Shown in pieces: positions 1 to 8,590 of a stretch of 61,248 nt of DNA (position 1 is the stretch's first letter; each line of letters starts with the position of its first letter). The stretch is from SG8-30 sp964406445 (GTDB lineage Bacteria; Pseudomonadota; Gammaproteobacteria; Steroidobacterales; Steroidobacteraceae). Below the pieces are notes generated by a model. It saw only the letters and a list, made by a program, of their open reading frames with translations. It was not told where the DNA came from and made no database searches. The position numbers and the translations under genes were made by a program. Where the stretch lies: contig CAYORU010000020.1 of the NCBI GenBank assembly GCA_964406445.1, positions 1 through 61,248 of the forward strand, given 5' to 3'.

Positions 1-976
1 GCGCGGCGGCGCGAACCCCGTGCCGGCCGAGCCCGGTCGCCACCACGGTCACCCGGATCTCGCCCTCGAGCTCGGGGTCGATCACGGTCCCGACCACCAC
101 GGTCGCGTCCTCGGCGGCGAACTGCTTGACCGTGCTGCCCACCTCCTCGAACTCGCCGATCGACAGGTCGAGGCCCGCGGTTACGTTCACCAGGATGCCG
201 CCCGCGCCGGCGAGGTTGACGTCCTCGAGCAGCGGGCTCGACACCGCCATCTCGGCGGCCACGCGCGCGCGGCTCTCCCCGGTGCCGAATCCTGTGCCCA
301 TCATCGCGACGCCGGTCTCGGCCATCACGGTGCGCACGTCGGCGAAGTCGACGTTGATCAGGCCCGGCCGGGTGATCAGCTCGGCGATGCCCTGCACCGC
401 CCCCTGCAGCACCTCGTTGCCGCGCTTGAAGGCGTCGAGCAGCGTCGTCGAGCCGCCGAGCACGGACAGCAGCTTCTGGTTGGGGATGGTGATCAGCGAG
501 TCGACGTACTTCGACAGCTCGGCGGTCCCGTGGTCGGCGATGGCCGCGCGCTTGGTGCCCTCCATCGCGAACGGCTTGGTGACGACCGCGACCGTCAGGA
601 TGCCAAGCTCCCGCGCGATCTGCGCCACGACCGGCGCGGCGCCGGTGCCGGTGCCGCCGCCCATGCCGGCGGTGACGAACAGCATGTCGCAGCCCTCGAT
701 CAGTTCCACGATGCGGTCGCGGTCCTCCATCGCCGCCTGCCGGCCGACCTCGGGGTTGGCGCCGGCGCCGAGTCCCTTGGTGATGTTGCAGCCGATCTGC
801 AGCGAGGTCTTCACCTTCGAGTGCTTGAGCGCCTGCGCATCCGTGTTGACGCAGATGAACTCGACGCCCTCGATTCCGCACTGGGCCATGTGCGAGACGG
901 CGTTGCCGCCGCCGCCGCCGACCCCGAGCACCTTGATCACGGCGCTCTGGCTGTAGGTATCCATCAGCTCGAACAT
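1..976 (-). CDS. ftsZ: Cell division protein FtsZ (3' end cut by window edge)
   Basis: Tubulin-like GTPase that forms the cytokinetic Z-ring under the inner membrane. The visible part is about 325 residues starting MFELMDTYSQ. The tubulin signature GGGTGTG is at about residues 106-112. The T7 loop (NVDFADVR) supplies the catalytic Asp in trans. The start is the ATG at 976, preceded by a strong GGAGGAGG ribosome-binding site. The flexible C-terminal linker and the peptide that binds FtsA and ZipA lie beyond base 1. It is the last visible gene of the dcw cluster, 32 nt after ftsA. The assignment is essentially certain; only the missing C-terminus is unknown. Confidence 0.98.
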   Translation of the reverse strand, partial: MFELMDTYSQSAVIKVLGVGGGGGNAVSHMAQCGIEGVEFICVNTDAQALKHSKVKTSLQIGCNITKGLGAGANPEVGRQAAMEDRDRIVELIEGCDMLFVTAGMGGGTGTGAAPVVAQIARELGILTVAVVTKPFAMEGTKRAAIADHGTAELSKYVDSLITIPNQKLLSVLGGSTTLLDAFKRGNEVLQGAVQGIAELITRPGLINVDFADVRTVMAETGVAMMGTGFGTGESRARVAAEMAVSSPLLEDVNLAGAGGILVNVTAGLDLSIGEFEEVGSTVKQFAAEDATVVVGTVIDPELEGEIRVTVVATGLGRHGVRAAA

Positions 977-1008
977 TTCGTTTCCTCCTCCGCGAAAGTT
1001 CCTGACAC

Positions 1009-2241
1009 TCAGAAATAGCCCTGGAACCAGGACTTCATCCTCTCGAAAACGGTCTTGACCCCGTCGCCGACGATGCGCGGCGCGGGCACGGCGAGATTCG
1101 CGCGGCCGTACAGCAGCAGGCCGGTGCCCGTCGCATGGATCGGGTTGCGCACGACGTCGGCGAGGCCGGTCACGCCCTGCGGCATGCCGAGCCGCACCGG
1201 CATGTGGAAGATCTCCTCGGCGAGCTCGACCGCGCCCTCCATCTTGGCGCTGCCGCCCGTGAGCACGACGCCGGCCGCCACGGCCTCCTCGAAGCCGGAG
1301 CGGCGCAGCTCGTCGCGGATCAGCGTGAACAGTTCCTCGTACCGGGGCTGGACGATCTCGGCGAGGGTCTGCCGCGCCAGGCGGCGCGGCGGGCGGTCGC
1401 CGACGGTCGGCACCTCGATGGTCTCGTCCGGGTTGGCGAGCTGCGAAAGCGCGCAGGCGTAGCGGATCTTGATCTCCTCCGCGTACGGCGTGGGCGTGCG
1501 CATCGAGACCGCGATGTCGTTGGTGACCTGGTCGCCGGCGATCGGGATCACCGCCGTGTGGCGGATGGCCCCGCCGGAGAAGACCGCGATGTCGGTCGTG
1601 CCGCCGCCGATGTCGACGATGCAGGAGCCGAGTTCCTTCTCGTCGTCGGTCAGCACCGCGAAGCTCGAGGCCAGCTGCTCGAGGACGATGTCCTCGACCT
1701 CGAGGCCGCAGCGCTGCACGCACTTGACGATGTTCTGCGCCGCGCTCTCCGCGCCGGTGACGATGTGCACGCGGGCCTCGAGGCGGACGCCCGACATGCC
1801 GATCGGCTCGCGGATGCCCTCCTGCCCGTCGATGATGAATTCCTGCGGCAGCACGTGCAGGATCTTCTGGTCCGCCGGGATGGCGACCGCCTGCGCGGCG
1901 TCCATGACGCGCGCGACGTCGCCGCTAGCGACCTCCTTGTCCTTGATCGCCACGATGCCGTGCGAGTTGAGGCTGCGGACGTGGCTGCCGGCGATGCCCG
2001 TGTACACCGAGCGGATCTCGACACCCGCCATCAGCTCCGCTTCCTCGACGGCGCGCTGGATCGACTGCACGGTCGAGTCGATGTTCACCACCACGCCCTT
2101 CTTCAGCCCGCGGGACGGGTGGGAGCCGAGTCCGATCACCTCGAGGCTGCCGTCGGCGTGCAGCTCCCCGACCATCGCCACCACCTTCGAGGTGCCGATG
2201 TCGAGCCCGACGAGGAGATTGCGATCCGTGCGCTTAGGCAT
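1009..2241 (-). CDS. ftsA: Cell division protein FtsA
   Basis: Actin-like ATPase that tethers FtsZ to the membrane and recruits later divisome proteins. It is 410 residues, normal for the family. The N-terminal phosphate-1 motif (GLDIGTSKV) and the second phosphate motif (IVDIGGGTTD) are visible. The C-terminus ends in a Trp/Phe-containing basic helix (FERMKSWFQGYF), as expected for the membrane-targeting amphipathic helix. Its start lies inside the last codons of ftsQ (8-nt overlap), so the two are probably translationally coupled. Confidence 0.98.
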   Translation of the reverse strand: MPKRTDRNLLVGLDIGTSKVVAMVGELHADGSLEVIGLGSHPSRGLKKGVVVNIDSTVQSIQRAVEEAELMAGVEIRSVYTGIAGSHVRSLNSHGIVAIKDKEVASGDVARVMDAAQAVAIPADQKILHVLPQEFIIDGQEGIREPIGMSGVRLEARVHIVTGAESAAQNIVKCVQRCGLEVEDIVLEQLASSFAVLTDDEKELGSCIVDIGGGTTDIAVFSGGAIRHTAVIPIAGDQVTNDIAVSMRTPTPYAEEIKIRYACALSQLANPDETIEVPTVGDRPPRRLARQTLAEIVQPRYEELFTLIRDELRRSGFEEAVAAGVVLTGGSAKMEGAVELAEEIFHMPVRLGMPQGVTGLADVVRNPIHATGTGLLLYGRANLAVPAPRIVGDGVKTVFERMKSWFQGYF

Positions 2242-3052
2242 CTGTGTCCGCTTCCTGGGGTGCTGTCCTGGCCGCTGCCGCGCGCCCGCCGCGCTCTCCG
2301 GCGCCGGCGCGCCAGCCGATCGAGAATCCGTTCGAGTAGCGCATGTCCACGTGGTCGATGTCCGCCGCGCGCCCGGCGATGACCTCGGCGGCGACCCGCA
2401 GGAACCTCTCCATGCGCGCGTCGACGTCGCGGCGGCCCAGGCGCACCGTCACGCCGTTCGTGAGCACGATGTCCCAGGCCCCGCGCGGGTCTAGGCTCAG
2501 GGCCGAGAGACGCAAGCCCTGCTCGGCGAGGCGCTCCTGCACCGCGAGGTAGCGCTTGGCGACCGCGGCCTCGGTGCCGGCGGGCCCGTCCAGGCGCGGG
2601 AGCTCCGGCGGCAGGTGGCGCGCGCCGCTCACGAACAGCTCGCCGCGCGTGTTGAGAAGGCCGTCGTCGCCCCAGCGCGCGGCCGGGATCTGCTCGACCA
2701 CCTCGACCGCGAGCGAATCCGGCCAGCGGCGCTGCACGCGCGCGCGGTCCACCCAGGCGAGCGCCTCGATTCCGCCGCGCAGCCGGTCGAGGTCCGCGGT
2801 CACGAAGCCGCCTGCGATGCTGCGCCGGACGGCCTGCTCGACCTCCACCGGCGACACGCGCTGGAACGAGCCCTCGAGCAGGACCCGCTTGACGGGCTGG
2901 TCGAGGCCGATCGACAGCAGGCTGGCGAAGCCGACGACCGCGGCGAGCGCGGCCGCGAGCTGCGCGATCCGCCGCCAGTCGAGCTCTGGCAGCTCGAGGC
3001 GCCGCCCCTCGGGCGCCTTGCGGCGGTTGCCACGCTTCAGCAGCTCGAACAA
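2234..3052 (-). CDS. ftsQ: Cell division protein FtsQ
   Basis: Bitopic divisome scaffold that bridges FtsA/FtsZ-side proteins to FtsB/FtsL in the periplasm. It is 272 residues. A basic cytoplasmic N-terminus (residues 1-28) is followed by one membrane segment (about 29-50), a POTRA domain (about 54-122) and the FtsQ beta domain (about 125-240). The C-terminal 25 residues are Ala/Arg/Glu-rich and look disordered. It starts 10 nt after ddlB, and its end overlaps ftsA. Identity rests on position and domain layout as well as sequence. Confidence 0.95.
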   Translation of the reverse strand: MFELLKRGNRRKAPEGRRLELPELDWRRIAQLAAALAAVVGFASLLSIGLDQPVKRVLLEGSFQRVSPVEVEQAVRRSIAGGFVTADLDRLRGGIEALAWVDRARVQRRWPDSLAVEVVEQIPAARWGDDGLLNTRGELFVSGARHLPPELPRLDGPAGTEAAVAKRYLAVQERLAEQGLRLSALSLDPRGAWDIVLTNGVTVRLGRRDVDARMERFLRVAAEVIAGRAADIDHVDMRYSNGFSIGWRAGAGERGGRAAAARTAPQEADTDA

Positions 3053-3062
3053 CGTTCCCTCC

Positions 3063-4028
3063 TCAGGCCCGCTCGCGGGCGAAGCTGGTCTCGAGCACCC
3101 GCCAGCACAACTCGTCGAAATCGATGCCCACCGCGCGCGCCGCCATCGGCACGAGGCTGTGGTCGGTCATGCCGGGAACCGTGTTGATCTCGAGGAGCAT
3201 CGGCACGCCGTCGTCCCCGAGCATGAAGTCGGCGCGTCCCCAGCCCTGCGCGCCGGCGGCCCGGAACGCGGCGAGCGCCGCGCCCTTGAGCGCGCGCTCG
3301 GCGTCGTCCGGCAGCCCGCAGGGGATGTGGTAGCGCGTGTCGTCGGCGAAGTACTTCGCCTGGTAGTCGTAGAAGCTGCGCGGCGTCTCGATGCGGATCG
3401 CCGGCAGCGCCTCGTCCTGCAGCACCGCGACGGTAAGCTCCTGCCCGCGGATCCAGGGCTCTGCGATGACCACCGGGTCGAGCGCGGCCGCGCTGCGCCA
3501 GGCGTCCAGCAGGTCCGCCTCGCGCTCGACGCGCGACATGCCGACGCTCGAGCCCTGGGTGGCAGGCTTCACCGCGAGCGGCAGTCCGAGCTCGGCCGCC
3601 GCGGCGCGGCAATCGTCGGCCGTGGCGAGCAAGCGAAACGGCGGCGTCGCCACGCCGCAGGCGATCGCCAGCTGCTTGGTGCGCAGCTTGTCCATGCCGA
3701 TCGCGGAGCCGAGGACGCCGCTGCCGGTGTACGGCAGCCCGAGCCACTCGAGGGCCCCCTGCACGCTGCCGTCCTCGCCGCCCGGACCGTGCAGCGCGAC
3801 GAAGACGCGATCGAACCCGGCGGCGAGCGTCGCGATCGGGACGTCCGCCGGGTCGACCTGCCGGGCGTCCACGCCGCGGCGCACGAGCGCCGCGTGCACC
3901 GCGCGGCCCGACAGCAGCGAGATCTCCCGCTCGGCCGAGCGGCCGCCGAGCAGGACGGCGACGCGGCCGAACTCCCGGGCCTCGCCCACGCGGCGGAACG
4001 CGACGCCGGCGGACCTGAGCAGGCTCAT
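3063..4028 (-). CDS. ddlB: D-alanine--D-alanine ligase
   Basis: ATP-grasp enzyme joining two D-alanines for the UDP-MurNAc-pentapeptide. It is 321 residues. Visible motifs are the N-terminal VLLGGRSAEREIS, the ATP-binding segment KPATQGSSVGMS and the Mg2+-binding LLEINTVPGMT near the C-terminus. The start is the ATG at 4028, which overlaps the murB stop in an ATGA. Its place between murB and ftsQ is the classical dcw position, so it is the DdlB rather than a DdlA paralogue by context. Confidence 0.97.
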   Translation of the reverse strand: MSLLRSAGVAFRRVGEAREFGRVAVLLGGRSAEREISLLSGRAVHAALVRRGVDARQVDPADVPIATLAAGFDRVFVALHGPGGEDGSVQGALEWLGLPYTGSGVLGSAIGMDKLRTKQLAIACGVATPPFRLLATADDCRAAAAELGLPLAVKPATQGSSVGMSRVEREADLLDAWRSAAALDPVVIAEPWIRGQELTVAVLQDEALPAIRIETPRSFYDYQAKYFADDTRYHIPCGLPDDAERALKGAALAAFRAAGAQGWGRADFMLGDDGVPMLLEINTVPGMTDHSLVPMAARAVGIDFDELCWRVLETSFARERA

Positions 4029-4921
4029 GCGGCTTCCCCCACGATGCGCACCTCCGGATGCAGCCGCACGCCGTGGACCCGCTCGACCGTCTCCTGCACG
4101 TGGCGGATGACGGCCTCGAGGTCGGCGGCGCGCGCCTCGCCGCGGTTGACGATGAAATTGGCGTGCTTGGTCGAGACCTCGGCGTCGCCGACCCGGAAGC
4201 CCTTCAGGCCGGCCGACTCGATCAGGCGCGCAGCGTGGTCCCCGGGCGGATTGGTGAACACCGAGCCGCAGCTCCACGCCCCGATCGGCTGGGTGGCGAG
4301 CCGGCGCTCCAGCAGCGACTTGATCGCCTCGGCGCCTCCGCCGGAGTGGCGCGCGAAGCCGAGCGTGGCGGCCACGAACCACTCGCCCGCCGCAGGCGCG
4401 ACGATGCGGCGGTAGCCCGTCTGGTACTCGGCCGCCGCGCGCCGGCGCAGCACGCCCCCGCGATCCACGGTCTCGACCTCGACCACCTGCCGCCAGGTCT
4501 CGCCGCCCCAGGCGCCGGCGTTCATCGCGAGCGCGCCGCCGAGCGTGCCGGGGATGCCGGCGAAGAATTCCGCCGGGCCCAGCTCCCAGCGCGCGCACTG
4601 GCGCGCGATCCGCGCGCAGGGCACGCCGGCCTCGGCGCGAAGCGTGGTCTCGCCCACCCGCTCGAGGCCGTTCAGCGCGCCGTGCAGCGAGATCACCACG
4701 CCGCGGATCCCGCCGTCGCGCACCAGCAGGTTGCTGCCTAGCCCGACCCAGGTGACGGGCACCTCGGCGGGCAGCTCGCGCAGGAAGGTCGACAGGTCGG
4801 CGAGGTCGGCCGGGACGTACCACGCGTCGGCCGGCCCGCCGGCGTGCCAGGTCGTGTGGCGCGACATCGGCTCGTTGCGCCGCACGCGGGCCTCGACCGC
4901 CGCCGGGAGCGCGAGCGTCAT
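4025..4921 (-). CDS. murB: UDP-N-acetylenolpyruvoylglucosamine reductase
   Basis: FAD/NADPH enzyme that reduces enolpyruvyl-UDP-GlcNAc to UDP-MurNAc, the second committed step of peptidoglycan synthesis. It is 298 residues, the shorter type II-like length rather than the longer E. coli type. The FAD-binding motifs VTWVGLGSNLLVRDGG and FFAGIPGTLGGALAMNAGAWG are clear. The substrate-binding C-terminal domain contains GSVFTNPPGDHAARLIE. The start (ATG 4921) overlaps the murC stop by 4 nt. Confidence 0.97.
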   Translation of the reverse strand: MTLALPAAVEARVRRNEPMSRHTTWHAGGPADAWYVPADLADLSTFLRELPAEVPVTWVGLGSNLLVRDGGIRGVVISLHGALNGLERVGETTLRAEAGVPCARIARQCARWELGPAEFFAGIPGTLGGALAMNAGAWGGETWRQVVEVETVDRGGVLRRRAAAEYQTGYRRIVAPAAGEWFVAATLGFARHSGGGAEAIKSLLERRLATQPIGAWSCGSVFTNPPGDHAARLIESAGLKGFRVGDAEVSTKHANFIVNRGEARAADLEAVIRHVQETVERVHGVRLHPEVRIVGEAA

Positions 4922-6327
4922 GCGCCACCTCCCGCGGCCAGGCCCGCCGGCAGCTCGCGGGCGGCGGCCCCGATGCTGCCCGCGCCCATGGTCACGACCA
5001 GGTCGCCGTCCTCGATCACCGAGGCGAGCGCGCCGGGCAGCTGCTGGACGGACTCGACGAAGACCGGCTCCACGCGGCCCCGCGAGCGCACCGCGCGGCA
5101 CAGCGCGCGGCCGTCGGCGTTGGCGATCGGCGCCTCGCCGGCGGGATAGACCTCGGTGACGAGCAGCACGTCCGCCTCCGAGAGCACGCGCGCGAAGTCG
5201 TCGATGAGTTCATGGGTGCGCGTGTAGCGATGCGGCTGGAAGGCGAGCACGACGCGCCGCCCCGACCAGCCCTGGCGGATCGCCTCGAGGGTCGCGGCGA
5301 TCTCGGTCGGGTGGTGGCCGTAGTCGTCGACGATCTCGACGCGGCCGCGCGCGGTCTCGACTTCGCCGATCCGCTCCAGCCGCCGGCCGATGCCCTCGAA
5401 GCCGGCGAGCGCCGACCGGATCGACTCGTCGGGCACCTCGAGCTCGAGGCCTACCGCGATGGCGGCGAGCGCGTTCAGCACGTTGTGGGTGCCGGGCAGG
5501 TTGACGGTCACCGGCAGCGCCGGGCGGCCGGCGCGCAGCACCTCGAAGTGGGTGCGGCGGCCGTCGCGCCTCAGCGCCGACGCACGCAGGTCGCTGTCTT
5601 CGCCGAGGCCGTAGGTGAGCACCGGCCGCCCGACCTGCGGAATCAGGGCGCGCGTCTCCGCGTCATCGCCGCAGAGCACCGCGAGGCCCCAGAACGGCAG
5701 GTTGTGCAAGAACTCGACGAAGCTCTGCTTGAGGCGCCCGAAGTCGCCGCCGTGGGTGCCGAGGTGGTCGTGGTCGACGTTGGTGACGATGGCGATGACC
5801 GGCTGCAGGTGCAGGAACGACGCGTCGCTCTCGTCGGCCTCGGCGACCAGCCAGCGGCCCGCGCCGAGCCGGGCGTTGCTGCCGGCGCTCTTCAGCTGCC
5901 CGCCGATCACGAAGGTCGGGTCGAGGCCTCCGGCGGCGAGGACGCTCGCGACCAGGCTGGTCGTGGTGGTCTTGCCGTGCGTGCCGGCGACCGCGATCCC
6001 CTGGCGGAAGCGCATCAGCTCCGCGAGCATCTCGGCCCGCTGCACCACCGGCAGGCGCGCCTCTCGCGCGGCGACGAGCTCCGGGTTGTCGGCGGGCACC
6101 GCGGAGGACACCACGACCACGTCGGCGCGATCCACGTTGCCGGCCGCGTGCCCGGTGAAGACGCGCGCTCCGAGCCGTTCCAGCTGGCGCGTCACCGCGT
6201 TGCCCTTGAGGTCCGAGCCCTGCACGTCGTAGCCGAGGTTCAGCAGCACCTCGGCGATGCCGCCCATGCCGGCCCCGCCGATGCCGACGAAGTGGATGCG
6301 GTGGATGCGGCGCATGCGGTCCTTCAC
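4918..6327 (-). CDS. murC: UDP-N-acetylmuramate--L-alanine ligase
   Basis: Cytoplasmic Mur ligase adding L-Ala to UDP-MurNAc. It is 469 residues from a GTG start at 6327, whose GTGA overlaps the murG stop and which has a GAGGAGG ribosome-binding site. An ATG five codons further in is the alternative. The N-terminal Rossmann motif (HFVGIGGAGMGGIAEVL), the ATP P-loop GTHGKTTT and the central DEADES... stretch are typical of the family. A second MurC-like ligase, mpl, sits at 54459-55829. They are distinguished by context and by the N-terminal motif. Confidence 0.97.
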   Translation of the reverse strand: MKDRMRRIHRIHFVGIGGAGMGGIAEVLLNLGYDVQGSDLKGNAVTRQLERLGARVFTGHAAGNVDRADVVVVSSAVPADNPELVAAREARLPVVQRAEMLAELMRFRQGIAVAGTHGKTTTTSLVASVLAAGGLDPTFVIGGQLKSAGSNARLGAGRWLVAEADESDASFLHLQPVIAIVTNVDHDHLGTHGGDFGRLKQSFVEFLHNLPFWGLAVLCGDDAETRALIPQVGRPVLTYGLGEDSDLRASALRRDGRRTHFEVLRAGRPALPVTVNLPGTHNVLNALAAIAVGLELEVPDESIRSALAGFEGIGRRLERIGEVETARGRVEIVDDYGHHPTEIAATLEAIRQGWSGRRVVLAFQPHRYTRTHELIDDFARVLSEADVLLVTEVYPAGEAPIANADGRALCRAVRSRGRVEPVFVESVQQLPGALASVIEDGDLVVTMGAGSIGAAARELPAGLAAGGGA

Positions 6328-7412
6328 GGCCGTGCCTCCTCGGCCGCGAGGCACAGCGCCGCGAGCCGCGCGGCCGCCTCGGGCACCGCGCGCGAGCGCG
6401 CGGCCTCGGCCATCGCGAGCAGGCCGGCGCGGCCGCCGCCGAGCATCTGCTCCAGGCGCGTCGCGAGCAGGGCGGCGGTCAGCGACGACTCGGCGCAGGT
6501 GACGGCCGCGCCCGCCTCTTCGAGCCAGCGGGCGTTGCGGGTCTGGTGGTCGTCGACCGCGGCAGGAAACGGCACGAGCAGCGCGCCGAGGCCGGCGGCC
6601 GCGAGTTCGGAGACCGTGAGCGCCCCGGCGCGGCTGACGGCGAAGTCGGCCGACGCATAGGCGCCGGCCATGTCGTCCACGAACGCCCGCACGTCCGCCG
6701 CGACCCCGAGTTCCCGGTAGCGCGCGGCCGTCTCATCAGCGCCGCGCGCGCCCGCCTGGTGCAGCACCTCGGGCCGCCGGTCCTCGGGCATCAGCGCCAG
6801 CGCCTCCGGCACGAGCCGATTGAGCGCGGCGGCGCCCTGGCTGCCGCCGAACACGAACAGCCGCAGTCGCCCCGTCCGCGCCGCGAAGCGCACCGCGGGC
6901 GCGGGCAGCGCCTCGATCTCACGGCGCACCGGATTGCCGGTGACGACGCTGCGCCGCCCGGGCCCGAAGCTGCCCGCGAAGGCTTCCGCGACCGTGGTCG
7001 CGAGCCGGGCCAGCGAGCGGTTGGTCATGCCGGCGATCGCGTTCTGCTCGTGGATGACGAGCGGCGTGCGGGTCAGCCACGCCGCCACGCCGCCCGGCCC
7101 GGAAACGAATCCGCCGCAGCCGAGCACCACGCCGGGACGCAGCCGGCGCAGCACCGCGAGCGCCTGGAGCACCGCGCGCAGCAGCCGGAGCGGCGCGGTC
7201 AGCCAGCGCGCCGCGCCGCCTCCGCGCAGGCCCTCGATCTCGATCCACTCGACCGGGATGCCGGCCGCGGGCACCAGGCGCGCCTCGATGCCGCGGCGGG
7301 TCCCGAGCCACACCACCTCGCGCTCGGCGTCGCGCAGCGCGCGCGCGACCGCGAGCGCCGGGAACACGTGGCCGCCGGTGCCGCCGGCCATGATCAGCAC
7401 CGGGGCGCTCAT
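6324..7412 (-). CDS. murG: Undecaprenyldiphospho-muramoylpentapeptide beta-N-acetylglucosaminyltransferase
   Basis: GT28 glycosyltransferase on the inner face of the membrane, converting lipid I to lipid II. It is 362 residues. The N-terminal glycine-rich loop GGTGGHVFPA, the HEQNA motif and the donor-site GGSQGA loop are all present. It overlaps both neighbours: its ATG lies in the ftsW stop and its stop in the murC start. It directly precedes MurC in the transcript, as in most gammaproteobacteria. Confidence 0.98.
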   Translation of the reverse strand: MSAPVLIMAGGTGGHVFPALAVARALRDAEREVVWLGTRRGIEARLVPAAGIPVEWIEIEGLRGGGAARWLTAPLRLLRAVLQALAVLRRLRPGVVLGCGGFVSGPGGVAAWLTRTPLVIHEQNAIAGMTNRSLARLATTVAEAFAGSFGPGRRSVVTGNPVRREIEALPAPAVRFAARTGRLRLFVFGGSQGAAALNRLVPEALALMPEDRRPEVLHQAGARGADETAARYRELGVAADVRAFVDDMAGAYASADFAVSRAGALTVSELAAAGLGALLVPFPAAVDDHQTRNARWLEEAGAAVTCAESSLTAALLATRLEQMLGGGRAGLLAMAEAARSRAVPEAAARLAALCLAAEEARP

Positions 7413-8590
7413 GGCGGGCCCCCGCGTTCCATCGGCACGCGTCCGGAGACCGCGACCTCGTGGTGCACGCGCAGCAGCGCGCCGATCCAGGCGAGTGTCA
7501 CCAGCAAGCTCGTCCGGCCGTAGGAGAGCAGCGGCAGGGTCAGGCCCTTGGTCGGCAGCAGGCCCATGTTCACGCCGATGTTGATGAAGGCCTGCAGCGA
7601 CAGCCAGGTGCCGAAAGCCGCGGCCATCAGCGCGTGGAACGGCATGCCGGCCTCGGCGGCGAGCCGCGACAGCCGGAAGCTGCGCAGGATCAGCGCCAGG
7701 AACAGCACCAGCAGGCCGACTACCCCGAGCAAGCCGAATTCCTCGGCCAGCACCGCGAAAACGAAGTCGGTGTGCGCCTCGGGGAGGTAGAAGAGCTTCT
7801 GCACGCTCGAGCCCAGGCCCACCCCGAACCACTCGCCGCGACCAATGGCGATCAGCGACTGGGTCAGCTGGAAACCGCTGTCGAAGGGATCGGCCCAGGG
7901 ATCCGTGAAGGTCTTGAGCCGGCGGACCCGGTAGTCCGAGGACAGCGCGAGCAGCGCGAGCGCGCACAGGCCGAGCGCCGCGACCCCGAGGAAGTCGCGC
8001 CAGCGCGCGCCAGCGAGAAACAGCACCACCGTGCCCGTCGCGAGCAGCACCACCGCGCCGCCGAAATCCGGCTCCAGCAGCAGCAGCAGGGCCGCGACCG
8101 CGAGCACCGCGAGGGGCTTGACGAAGCCCTGCCACGAGCTGGCGAGCGCCTCCTGCTGGCGTACCGCGTAGGCCGCCACGTAGGCGAGCAGCATCACGCG
8201 GGCCGGCTCCGAGGGCTGGAAGTTGACCGGCCCGACGCGGATCCAGCGCTGGCTGCCGTTGACCTCGTGGCCGATGCCCGGCAGCAGCACCAGCACCAGC
8301 AGCATGAAGGCGCCGAGCAGCAGCAGCGGCGCGGCGCGCTCCCACACGGCCATCGGCACGGCGAGCAGCGCGATCGCGCAGGCGATCCCGAGGCCGGCCG
8401 AGAGGGCCTGCCGCTCGAGGAACAGCAGCGGCTCGCCCGCGACCCGGTCGGCGATGTTGACCGACGCGGAGGCCACCATCACCAGCCCGACCAGCAGCAG
8501 CCCGAGCGTGGCCGAGACCAGCACCGGGTCGATGACCAGCCGCTGCTGGCGGCCGGCGGAGCGCGAGTAGGCGAGCGCCGCGGCCTTCAC
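7409..8590 (-). CDS. ftsW: Septal peptidoglycan polymerase FtsW
   Basis: SEDS-family polytopic membrane glycosyltransferase that polymerises lipid II at the septum with FtsI. It is 393 residues starting at the GTG at 8590, which overlaps the murD stop as GTGA. About ten hydrophobic segments are visible. Conserved SEDS stretches include NGSQRWIRVGPVNFQPSEPARVMLLAY and FAVLAEEFGLLG. A downstream in-frame ATG would remove the first membrane segment, so the GTG is preferred. Confidence 0.96.
   Translation of the reverse strand: MKAAALAYSRSAGRQQRLVIDPVLVSATLGLLLVGLVMVASASVNIADRVAGEPLLFLERQALSAGLGIACAIALLAVPMAVWERAAPLLLLGAFMLLVLVLLPGIGHEVNGSQRWIRVGPVNFQPSEPARVMLLAYVAAYAVRQQEALASSWQGFVKPLAVLAVAALLLLLEPDFGGAVVLLATGTVVLFLAGARWRDFLGVAALGLCALALLALSSDYRVRRLKTFTDPWADPFDSGFQLTQSLIAIGRGEWFGVGLGSSVQKLFYLPEAHTDFVFAVLAEEFGLLGVVGLLVLFLALILRSFRLSRLAAEAGMPFHALMAAAFGTWLSLQAFINIGVNMGLLPTKGLTLPLLSYGRTSLLVTLAWIGALLRVHHEVAVSGRVPMERGGPP

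Noticed and set aside
20..1018. Long open frames on the plus strand opposite the dcw genes, here opposite ftsZ.
   Set aside because: They are low-complexity Arg/Ala/Pro/His shadows caused by GC-rich codons. The minus strand reads a perfect FtsZ. The same applies to all long frames opposite recognised genes.
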